A stretch of 6,194 nucleotides of DNA from Acidobacteria bacterium CG_4_9_14_3_um_filter_49_7 (GTDB lineage: Bacteria > Acidobacteriota > Holophagae > Thermotomaculales > Thermotomaculaceae). The notes below the pieces were generated by a model. The model saw only the letters and a program-made list of their open reading frames with translations. It had not been told where the DNA came from and did no database searches. The position numbers were made by a program, and so were the translations under genes. The DNA is taken from assembly GCA_002789615.1 (NCBI GenBank), contig PFTO01000193.1, forward strand, positions 1 through 6,194. The letters are read 5' to 3'. Positions 1 to 5,779 of this stretch are shown here, one piece after another (within the stretch, counting starts at the first letter, position 1; every line of letters begins with the position of its first letter).

Positions 1-877
1 TAATCCGGTAGTCACCGGATTTGGGATCCAGTGCGTATTGAATGTTGCATTCTCCGACGATGCCGAGATGTCGAACCGCCCGGATGGCGATGGACCGGAG
101 ATGAAAGTTCTCCGCAGCATTCAATGTCTGGACCGGCGCCACTACGGCGCTTTCACCTGTATGAATCCCCATGGGATCCAGATTTTCCATCGAGCAGACG
201 ACGATACAGTTGTCGAAGCGGTCCCGGACGACCTCATATTCCACTTCCTTCCAGCCAAGCAGGGACTCTTCAACCAGTATGTGATCGGCGTAGCTCAGTG
301 CCTTGCTGACTGTTTCCGTTAGCTGGTCTTCATTTTCCACTACGCCTGAGCCCAACCCCCCCAAGGCGAAGCCGGCACGGATCATGACCGGGTAGCCGAT
401 GGATCCGGCTGCTTTGCGGGCCTCTTCCAGCGATCTGGCGATACGGCTCTTCGGCACATTCAGGTCAGCCCGTCCCATCTCGTTGGTGAACAGATTTCGA
501 TCTTCCGTTTTTAGAATGGCTTCCACCGGCGTTCCCAGCACTTCCACGCGATGAGTGGCCAGATCTCCATTCCCGGCCAGTTCAAGACCCACATTCAACG
601 CCGTTTGTCCGCCGAAACCCAGCAGAATACCGTCGGGCTTCTCCCTTTCGATAACCCTCCTGGCGAATGATGCCGTCAGGGGAAGAAAATATACGCGGTC
701 CGCGAGACCTTCCGATGTCTGGATGGTTGCGATATTCGGATTAATGAGAACAGTCTGGATTCCCTCTTCTTTCAGGGCCTTGATTGCCTGGCTTCCGGAA
801 TAATCGAATTCACCGGCTTGTCCGATGCGAATCGCGCCGGAGCCCAGGATCAACACTTTTCTGACCTGGGTGTTCAT
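1..877 (-). CDS. carB: Carbamoyl-phosphate synthase large subunit, N-terminal part (cut by window edge)
   Basis: The large subunit takes ammonia from the CarA glutaminase and, with bicarbonate and two ATP, makes carbamoyl phosphate in the cytoplasm for pyrimidine and arginine synthesis. The 292 residues visible are about a quarter of the usual ~1,070. They cover the pre-ATP-grasp domain (KVLILGSG at 7-14, GQAGEFDYSGSQA at 19-31, INPNIAT at 45-51, FGGQTALN at 88-95) and part of the first ATP-grasp domain (TEDR at 124-127, GYPVMIR at 161-167, glycine loop ALGGLGSG at 171-178, GWKEVEYEVVRD at 208-219, GIHTGES at 237-243, GECNIQYALDP at 275-285). The frame is open to the window edge. The ATG overlaps the carA stop as ATGA, and a GAGGG lies 7 nt upstream, so translation is probably coupled to carA. 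The motifs recall the Bacteroidetes/eukaryotic CAD type rather than the E. coli type; this is from memory of family members. Confidence 0.96.
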   Translation of the reverse strand, partial: MNTQVRKVLILGSGAIRIGQAGEFDYSGSQAIKALKEEGIQTVLINPNIATIQTSEGLADRVYFLPLTASFARRVIEREKPDGILLGFGGQTALNVGLELAGNGDLATHRVEVLGTPVEAILKTEDRNLFTNEMGRADLNVPKSRIARSLEEARKAAGSIGYPVMIRAGFALGGLGSGVVENEDQLTETVSKALSYADHILVEESLLGWKEVEYEVVRDRFDNCIVVCSMENLDPMGIHTGESAVVAPVQTLNAAENFHLRSIAIRAVRHLGIVGECNIQYALDPKSGDYRI

Positions 878-1947
878 GAAAGAGCCCTCGCGAACATATC
901 AAAAATGAACTCGGTATCGTCCGGACCCGGTGAAGCTTCCGGATGGAATTGTGCGCCGAAAAAGGGTCTCGAAATATGAAGAATACCTTCATTGGTTTCA
1001 TCGTTGTGATTCACAAACCACTCCCGCCAGTCCTGGGGGAGCGTAGAAGCATCCACGGCATATCCATGGTTCTGAGAGGTGATATGGCAGCGACTGGTAC
1101 CCATTTCCAGGCATGGTTGATTCTGTCCCCTATGACCGAACTTCATTTTGTATGTTTTTGCGCCTGCGGCCAGGCCCATGATCTGGGAACCCAGACAGAT
1201 TCCCAGCATCGGGAGATTGCATTCCATGGCCTTACGAACATGATCCACTGTGCTTGTGCAGAGCGAAGGGTCGCCAGGTCCATTGGAAATGAGCACGCCA
1301 TCCACTGGTTCCCGATTGAAATCAAAATCCCACGGAACACGGAGTACAGAAATGTCCCGTTTCAGAAAAGCGCGAATGATATTGTTCTTCACTCCACAAT
1401 CCACCAGGGCGATCCGTTTGGCACCCCGTTCGTAGAGTATTGGTTCAGTAATAGAGACTTCTGCGGCAAGATTTCGTTTATTGGGGTCTTCAAAATCAAG
1501 AGAATGGTCGCCGAAGACAACTCTGCCCGACATTGTACCCGATTCCCTGAGACGCTTGGTCAACATGCGGGTATCGAGTCCATACAGGGCGGGAATGTTC
1601 TCTTCAATCAGCCAGTTTGAAAGGGACCGTACTGCCGTGGAGTGGGAGTAATGGTCTGAATAATCCGCAACGATCAAACCGGAAACCTGGATTCTATCGG
1701 ACTCGAAAAAGCGCAGCATCCCGTCTTCAAGGTCATTTCCCGGGACACCGTAGTTACCTGCCAGTGGCCATGTCATGATCAGGATCTGGCCACGATAGGA
1801 TGGGTCCGTGAGGTTTTCCGGGTAGCCTACCATGCCGGTATTGAATACGACTTCGCCTGTAGCGGGCGTTGTCGCACCGAAACTGAATCCTTCCAGTACC
1901 GTGCCGTCGGCAAGCTCAAACCGTCCTTTTGCCCGTCCGTAGTCCAT
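874..1947 (-). CDS. carA: Carbamoyl-phosphate synthase small (glutaminase) subunit
   Basis: CarA hydrolyses glutamine and passes ammonia through a tunnel to CarB. The 357-residue protein is close to the family's usual 360-380. The N-terminal CPSase small-chain domain has ADGTVLEG (13-20), GEVVFNTGMVGYPE (31-44) and LTDPSYRGQ (46-54). The C-terminal class I glutamine amidotransferase domain has SNGPGDP (221-227), the nucleophile Cys251 in LGICLGSQ, and the His335/Glu337 pair in QFHPEASPGP, so the catalytic triad is complete. The residue after the nucleophile motif is Ser in GICLGSQ, where many homologues have His or Asn. The ATG at 1947 follows GGGGGA only 3 nt away, a short spacing; the start gives the expected N-terminus and no better in-frame site is evident. 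The 4-nt overlap with carB marks a two-gene operon. No pyrimidine-responsive element could be recognised upstream. Confidence 0.97.
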   Translation of the reverse strand: MDYGRAKGRFELADGTVLEGFSFGATTPATGEVVFNTGMVGYPENLTDPSYRGQILIMTWPLAGNYGVPGNDLEDGMLRFFESDRIQVSGLIVADYSDHYSHSTAVRSLSNWLIEENIPALYGLDTRMLTKRLRESGTMSGRVVFGDHSLDFEDPNKRNLAAEVSITEPILYERGAKRIALVDCGVKNNIIRAFLKRDISVLRVPWDFDFNREPVDGVLISNGPGDPSLCTSTVDHVRKAMECNLPMLGICLGSQIMGLAAGAKTYKMKFGHRGQNQPCLEMGTSRCHITSQNHGYAVDASTLPQDWREWFVNHNDETNEGILHISRPFFGAQFHPEASPGPDDTEFIFDMFARALS

Positions 1948-2297
1948 TCGTCCCCCATACTGTTTATGGCTTGCGAGAATGCCTGCTCAGCCCGAAGGCT
2001 TCTTTTCCCATCAGGTGATTCTCTGTCCTGAAAAAGCTAACATATCGGCCCGGTTGAGACAACAGAAAGAATGTCCAGGTTTCCCTTGGCAGCGCCGGCA
2101 TCCCAAATGTTGAGCAATGCATCTTAAGTGTGAGACAGCATAGACACAGGTATCGATCAGTTACTTGAATGAAGGACATGAAAGAAGAAGCGCATCGATA
2201 AACGTTTGTCCCGAAACGGATAAATTCAATGAATGAAAGAGGAAGCTGATTCCCTCCTTCTTATGTGTCAATTTTCTGTCAGAGACGAAGTGATTCG

Positions 2298-2321
2298 AAG
2301 GCGAAGTGGAGGCCTTTTTTT
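2298..2321 (+). terminator. Weak terminator-like hairpin with T-run
   Basis: AAGGC (2298-2302) and GCCTT (2312-2316) can pair across a 9-nt loop, and the T-run 2315-2321 follows directly, giving the form of an intrinsic terminator on the plus strand. The stem is only 5 bp and no plus-strand gene lies upstream, so it could be chance or end an unseen transcript. Confidence 0.25.
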
Positions 2322-2364
2322 GGCAGGATTGAACGGATATACACTGAAATAAAGACTTTACAAT

Positions 2365-2399
2365 TTCTCCACAGAATCTGTGGAAAACGTTGTGGAAAA
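2365..2399. promoter_or_regulatory. Cluster of three DnaA-box-like 9-mers
   Basis: TGTGGAAAA occurs twice, at 2379-2387 and 2391-2399, start to start 12 nt apart. Its complement TTTTCCACA fits the DnaA-box form TTWTNCACA exactly. A third copy on the other strand, TTCTCCACA (2365-2373), has one mismatch. The first two boxes face each other as a 7-bp inverted repeat, TCCACAG/CTGTGGA, with a 3-nt centre (2368-2384). A flank of A-rich sequence follows. DnaA binding, either at an origin or as a regulatory or titration site, is inferred from the motif alone. Confidence 0.4.
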
Positions 2400-2513
2400 A
2401 GGCTTAAAAAACGATAAAATCCCAGCAATGACACGGGGTTTAACAGATTGCACAATTCGTGGGTATGCAGAACAAGTCCTTCCATAACATTAAGTTACAA
2501 ATATTGGATAGTG

Positions 2514-2543
2514 ATTACACATGGCCATAATCCATTTGGTCAA
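2514..2543 (-). promoter_or_regulatory. Possible sigma-70 promoter reading toward carAB
   Basis: On the minus strand TTGACC (2543-2538) and TGTAAT (2519-2514) are separated by 18 nt, each one base from consensus. Transcription would start near 2507, about 560 nt before carA, and would run through the DnaA-box-like cluster. A GTCAA/TTGAC inverted repeat (2539-2543 and 2549-2553) overlaps the -35 element and could be an operator. The distance to carA is large, so this may not be the main carAB promoter. Confidence 0.3.
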
Positions 2544-2689
2544 TGTTTTTGACAGAAGATCCAGTTCTTTCATCACAATGCGGCATTAAAGAGAATGATT
2601 CCGAGCTGAGATTCCCTGTTCCGGTTTTGCATGGTTCGTCCTGTCCGACAATATTTCCTGGCTTCAGAAACCTTCCGTCGAGGCATCAC

Positions 2690-4528
2690 TCAGCGACTGT
2701 TAGATTCAGTTTTCTTGATTTCCAGCGACCCTGAAAGTCTTTCTGAAAGGATGCGTATGTTTTCAGACAGCTTTCGGATGTGCTGAATCTCGTCTGACCT
2801 GTCTTTCCCTTCTTCCTTGTGTTTTCTGACGGCGGCTTCCATTGCCCCCTTTGTTGCAAGGAGAGTGGCATCGAATGTTCCATCCATCCGGTTGCTGAAG
2901 CGGCGGAAAGATGTCTGAATACTCTGGAAAATGGACCAGCGGAGGTTTTCCACATTATTGCGCACCAGTTCTTCCACCTGTTCCAGAACCCGTTTTCTGG
3001 CCCTTTTTTGCTGCAGACCTGCACCCAGAACCTTGTCCAGTGTTCCGGGAGGAATGGGAGACAGGGATTGTTTCCATTTGTGGGTGATCCAATAGGGTTT
3101 CTGCAGGGCGACGAATGCACTTTCGCTTTCCGGAGCATAAAATGGAACTTGAAAGATATCAGCGGCATGATGTCGGACGGATTCGATGAGATGATCGGTT
3201 TCCCGTTGCAACGGTTCCAGAGTCGCTGCCATTCGTTTTCTGAAACGCCGGGAAAAATGGCCCAGCCGATCTTCAAAATATACGGGGATAAAATCGGCCA
3301 GTTCCTTCCGGGTCGCCTGTTCCCATTCCCTGCCCACCGTCCCTTTTGCGGTTTCTTCCACAATTTGCTCAATATCTTTCATTGCTTTTTGTTTCAGTTG
3401 TTCAGCTTCTTCTTTCACCTTCTTAAGGGCGCGTTTCTCTTCTCCTGCCAGTCGGTCCAGTACAGCGAGGCGTTCAACACGGGTTTGGCCCAATTTTTCC
3501 TCGAACAGGGTGATTCGTTTTTCCAGATCGGTGAGGGGAAGCTCCAGAGATTTCAGTGACAAGTTGAGCTCCATAAGTAGGTTGTTCACGATGTCCAGTG
3601 CCCGGCGACTCAATGCTTCCCGAAGAGCAACCTGCTTTTCCACCGCAAGGAATTTGAAAATGCGGGCTTCCAGGTCGGCCATACCGCTTTTTTCCCATTC
3701 ATCACTGTCTTGATGTGTTCTTGCGGCTAGACCTCTTTTTGAGGAAACAGGGAACACCGGTTCCGGGTCAATCCCGGTCTTGATTCGGACAGTTTCTTTC
3801 AAAAAGGAGATGGCCTGTTCCAATTCGTCTTTATCAAGATAATCTGTTTTGTTCAGAATAAAGAACAGCCGGGGGACCTGATCCCGAACCGATTTCAGGA
3901 ACTCAACCTCAGCTTCAGTCAATGGCGGATCTGCGGAGGTGATAAAGAGTGCGGCATCGCATTGGGAAAGGAAATTCATAGTGGCCGCAGTGTTGTGGCG
4001 AAAGATAGAGCCGATCCCAGGCGTGTCAATGAGTACCACCCCTTTTTTCAGAATTTCCGAAGGATGAAATACCTTGATTTCCGTCACATTCAATATGTTT
4101 TCGGGGTTTTGGGTTTCGTTGACAAAGCGGTTGAGAAAGGAAGTCAGATCGCCGGTACTCTGCTCTTCAGTGACAGCCTCATGGTTGTTCTCTATGGTAA
4201 TCTTTACCCGTTTTTCGCCAGGCCTCACCCAGGTGGGAAGTGCGGTAACCGGTAGCACTGAGCTGGGCAGGAGTGCTTCGCCTAGAATCGCGTTCAACAA
4301 CGTGCTTTTGCCCCGCTTGAACTGACCCAGTACCGCAAGATGAAGCCGTTCCTCCAGCAGTTGGTCGCGAAGATCATTCAGTCCTGGTAATTGTATTGCA
4401 TCGGGGCGCTGTGATTGGAGAAGGGCAACCGCATTGTCCAGTAACTCGGGAAGGAGCGACGGATTTGGTGGAGAAGGGGCAGGTTTTTTTGAATTGACTT
4501 TTCTTCTGACGGATTCCTGGTTGGCCAT
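2690..4528 (-). CDS. Bacterial dynamin-like GTPase
   Basis: Large GTPase of the dynamin superfamily; such proteins typically hydrolyse GTP while self-assembling and remodel or guard membranes. The 612 residues have a complete N-terminal G domain: P-loop GQFKRGKST (68-76), switch-I threonine in LPVTALPT (Thr95), DTPG (168-171), NKTD (226-229) and a PVSSKRG (260-266) at the G5 position. A charged, coiled-coil-like stalk follows (about 334-395), then a helical, basic C-terminal half with no obvious transmembrane segment. Membrane contact, if any, would be peripheral. The first 30 residues are basic and proline-rich. I chose the ATG at 4528 because AGGAGG lies 4 nt upstream; a TTG nine codons earlier lacks such a site. 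It has its own strong promoter and no partner gene beside it, whereas many bacterial dynamins occur in tandem pairs. Its exact role cannot be told from sequence. Confidence 0.92.
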   Translation of the reverse strand: MANQESVRRKVNSKKPAPSPPNPSLLPELLDNAVALLQSQRPDAIQLPGLNDLRDQLLEERLHLAVLGQFKRGKSTLLNAILGEALLPSSVLPVTALPTWVRPGEKRVKITIENNHEAVTEEQSTGDLTSFLNRFVNETQNPENILNVTEIKVFHPSEILKKGVVLIDTPGIGSIFRHNTAATMNFLSQCDAALFITSADPPLTEAEVEFLKSVRDQVPRLFFILNKTDYLDKDELEQAISFLKETVRIKTGIDPEPVFPVSSKRGLAARTHQDSDEWEKSGMADLEARIFKFLAVEKQVALREALSRRALDIVNNLLMELNLSLKSLELPLTDLEKRITLFEEKLGQTRVERLAVLDRLAGEEKRALKKVKEEAEQLKQKAMKDIEQIVEETAKGTVGREWEQATRKELADFIPVYFEDRLGHFSRRFRKRMAATLEPLQRETDHLIESVRHHAADIFQVPFYAPESESAFVALQKPYWITHKWKQSLSPIPPGTLDKVLGAGLQQKRARKRVLEQVEELVRNNVENLRWSIFQSIQTSFRRFSNRMDGTFDATLLATKGAMEAAVRKHKEEGKDRSDEIQHIRKLSENIRILSERLSGSLEIKKTESNSR

Positions 4529-4532
4529 GGGC

Positions 4533-4538
4533 CCTCCT
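4533..4538 (-). promoter_or_regulatory. Ribosome binding site deciding the GTPase start
   Basis: AGGAGG on the minus strand, 4 nt before the ATG at 4528. It matches the anti-Shine-Dalgarno sequence fully and favours this ATG over the upstream in-frame ATG (4543) and TTG (4555). Its AGGAG core is also complementary to the downstream arm of the leader hairpin. Confidence 0.75.
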
Positions 4539-4557
4539 GACATTGCCTGTTTCAACC

Positions 4558-4597
4558 AGGAGTCATCAGCCGCTTGGCGGTTAAAGGGGGGACTCCT
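4558..4597 (-). promoter_or_regulatory. Inverted repeat in the GTPase mRNA leader
   Basis: In the minus-strand transcript AGGAGTC (4597-4591) can pair with GACTCCT (4564-4558), and a smaller hairpin CCGC/GCGG (4580-4577 with 4573-4570, 3-nt loop) sits inside. The later arm contains CTCCT, which can instead pair with the AGGAG of the Shine-Dalgarno site at 4538-4533. The layout would allow two exclusive folds, one with the ribosome site free and one with it covered. The pairing is seen in the sequence; a regulatory use is inferred. It matches no riboswitch class I recognise. Confidence 0.4.
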
Positions 4598-4618
4598 TCC
4601 CCGGAAAAACTTTGTACC

Positions 4619-4646
4619 ATTATATCCGTTGAGACGTTTTTGTCAA
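4619..4646 (-). promoter_or_regulatory. Strong sigma-70-type promoter of the GTPase gene
   Basis: On the minus strand a perfect TTGACA (4646-4641) and a perfect TATAAT (4624-4619) are separated by 16 nt. Transcription would begin near 4612, giving a leader of about 84 nt. Consensus in both boxes implies high basal initiation, so any control of this gene would more likely act on the leader or through a repressor. Confidence 0.82.
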
Positions 4647-4737
4647 AGCATGGCTGGGAGAAAGCTGCCATCTCCCCGTTTCTTGAAATAGAGTTGAGCT
4701 AAGTCCCTATAAATCTTTCAATAAAGCATGTATTCTG

Positions 4738-4768
4738 AACAGAAAAACCTCTTCTGTTTTGTTATAAT
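4738..4768 (+). promoter_or_regulatory. Extended -10 promoter and hairpin before the transposase relic
   Basis: TGTTATAAT (4760-4768) is a perfect extended -10 element pointing into the transposase relic; no good -35 box is present. Just upstream, AACAGAA (4738-4744) and TTCTGTT (4752-4758) form a 7-bp inverted repeat around a 7-nt centre. It overlaps the -35 region and may be an operator or lie near the left end of the former insertion sequence. No matching right end was found. Confidence 0.45.
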
Positions 4769-4813
4769 GAAACCGGGATAACAGTCTCAAAACAAAGCAA
4801 AAGAGGTGAGGGA

Positions 4814-5207
4814 ATGATAGCAGAATCCCGTTCAAAAGTGAAAACAATTTTGCAACAGATTGTAAATGTAGAAGAAAAAGGCCTGACAAAACCCATTCGG
4901 AAATTCATTACGGAAGGAGTACTGGGAATGCGAATCAGCGAAACCGCCAACCTCACGGAAATGACATGAATCCTGAGTGAACCAATCGGTATCAAATAGA
5001 CTGTAAAACGCCTCAGAAGAGCAGCATTGACTCCCATGCTGCTTCCTTTGATAAACCAGCTGTGCCTGAGACAGGCAAAGCGGTGGACCACGGGAAAAAC
5101 TATCTTCGCACTGGACAGTGGTGACATCACCCACGGTAATTCAATCAGCGGCGATGGAGAAGGTAAAACAAAAAACCAGCCACGGTTCTTGTATTGTCAA
5201 CTCCTGA
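4814..5207 (+). pseudogene. Decayed DDE transposase (N-terminal part)
   Basis: Starts at an ATG preceded by a good AGGTGAG site (4805-4811). The first 51 codons include LTKPIRKFITEGVLGMRIS, like the N-terminus of a DDE transposase group whose members read roughly NLTKPQRKFI..M..GM. The frame is then broken by TGA (4967) and TAG (4997). Either could arise from CGA or CAG by one C-to-T change. Translation past them gives ILSEPIGIK and TVKRLRR, then FALDSGDITH, which looks like the first catalytic-Asp motif (LD.SDI). After about 5133 the similarity moves to another frame: MEKVKQKTSHGSCIVNS (5154-5204) looks like the following MEGLAKV..-type segment, so a +1 frameshift lies between. It then ends at TGA 5205. 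The catalytic C-terminal half is missing or unrecognisable. Assignment to the IS4-like/ISNCY range is from memory. It cannot be active. Confidence 0.65.
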
Positions 5208-5505
5208 AAGGACTTCAGAGGATGTTTCGTGGTTTCGGGTGTATTTTTCGCTTCCGTTCTACCCGAATTTCCCGCTGGAAGGATAGATGGGAGGTGATTG
5301 AACGGCCATTGTTTGATTATCCCGCCGCTTTTCTGGAGGTGGTCTAAAAAATGGGGGGAATGCCAGTTCAGACGAATCACTTGCTTTTTCAGTTAAGATG
5401 ATTAATCATCGACCCAAGAAATGCCTCGGATACTGGATGCCGCATGAGGTCTTCTTTCAGAGGTCAAGTGCTGCACTTTGAATTGGAATCTACCTTATTC
5501 TCATC
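5208..5505. other. Non-coding or degenerate stretch after the transposase relic
   Basis: A plus-strand frame stays open to 5344 in the original transposase frame, but its sequence (basic, Trp/Phe-rich) matches nothing I know and is probably read-through of decayed DNA. Apart from the palindrome at 5397-5410 I see no gene, RNA or clear insertion-sequence terminus. GTTCAGA at 5366-5372 is the complement of TCTGAAC at 4734-4740, a 7-bp match too short to call terminal inverted repeats. Confidence 0.5.
5397..5410. repeat. 14-bp perfect palindrome
   Basis: GATGATTAATCATC reads the same on both strands without a spacer. Perfect palindromes of this length are typical binding sites of dimeric regulators. 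It lies about 95 bp before the possible small membrane protein gene and about 200 bp beyond the transposase relic. No promoter boxes were recognised next to it, so its target is unknown. Confidence 0.4.
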
Positions 5506-5739
5506 ATGATTTTTTCCTTTCCCGCAATCTGGAGCGATACAGGAATCCGGAAGATTTCGGCAGTTATTATTTTGCTTCTGCTGATTTCCGGAATTTCATT
5601 GGCAGTTTACTTCGGAGAAGTGAATTTCAGCCGTTCCGGTTGCATGTACGCTTTTGCGATAGAGCTTCTGGCGTGGTTTTTCTTTGTGTTTATAGCACTT
5701 CGCGGCTTTTTTTCAGGGAAACACACTCCGGCAACATAA
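5506..5739 (+). CDS. Possible small membrane protein, two predicted spans
   Basis: I do not recognise a family. The 77 residues contain two strongly hydrophobic segments, about 20-41 (SAVIILLLLISGISLAVYF) and 47-69 (MYAFAIELLAWFFFVFIALRGFF), joined by a short polar loop, and end with a basic tail (SGKHTPAT). This is the layout of a hairpin-like inner-membrane protein. Support for expression is weak: the ATG at 5506 has no Shine-Dalgarno site and no promoter is evident. The in-frame stretch upstream (from 5482) is also hydrophobic but offers no ATG, GTG or TTG start. It converges with the ParA-like gene, with 40 bp between the two stops. It could be a true small protein or a chance hydrophobic frame in AT-richer DNA. 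Confidence 0.45.
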   Translation: MIFSFPAIWSDTGIRKISAVIILLLLISGISLAVYFGEVNFSRSGCMYAFAIELLAWFFFVFIALRGFFSGKHTPAT

Positions 5740-5779
5740 GCCGGTGCCGGGCCGATTCTGTTACATTCCTTTTTGTCTG

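Larger units (their letters stand above)
1948..2689. other. 742-bp intergenic region without a convincing gene
   Basis: This lies between the GTPase stop and the carA start, both on the minus strand, so it should contain the carAB promoter and leader. Reading frames of about 70 codons exist on the minus strand, but they lack Shine-Dalgarno sites and resemble no family. Contents that can be pointed to are the DnaA-box-like cluster (2365-2399), an AT-rich stretch (about 2480-2540), a possible minus-strand promoter (2514-2543) and a terminator-like hairpin on the plus strand (2298-2321). There is also a small hairpin in the carA leader (1989-2000, arms AGCC/GGCT with a TTCG tetraloop on the minus strand). 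No tRNA, riboswitch or rRNA was recognised. The region is long for a simple leader. Confidence 0.7.

Noticed and set aside
943..1620. Plus-strand frame of 225 codons antisense to carA
   Set aside because: carA on the other strand has a complete catalytic triad and full family length, so this frame is a shadow.
1964..2179. Minus-strand reading frame of 71 codons before carA
   Set aside because: It has no Shine-Dalgarno site and Cys/Phe-rich composition without a family resemblance; the stretch is better read as the carA upstream region.
2279..2485. Minus-strand reading frame of 68 codons across the DnaA-box cluster
   Set aside because: No ribosome site, no recognisable motif, and the sequence is explained better by clustered DNA-binding motifs.
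2819..3559. Long plus-strand frame of 246 codons antisense to the GTPase
   Set aside because: It lies wholly within the well-supported GTPase gene on the opposite strand, and its Phe/Cys-rich translation is typical of an antisense shadow.
4762..5134. Minus-strand frames of about 100-120 codons over the transposase relic
   Set aside because: The plus strand gives transposase-like motifs with a promoter and ribosome site, while these translations resemble nothing.
4734..5372. TCTGAAC (4734-4740) and GTTCAGA (5366-5372) as terminal inverted repeats of the insertion element
   Set aside because: Only 7 bp match, with no extension and no flanking target-site duplication, so chance is likely.
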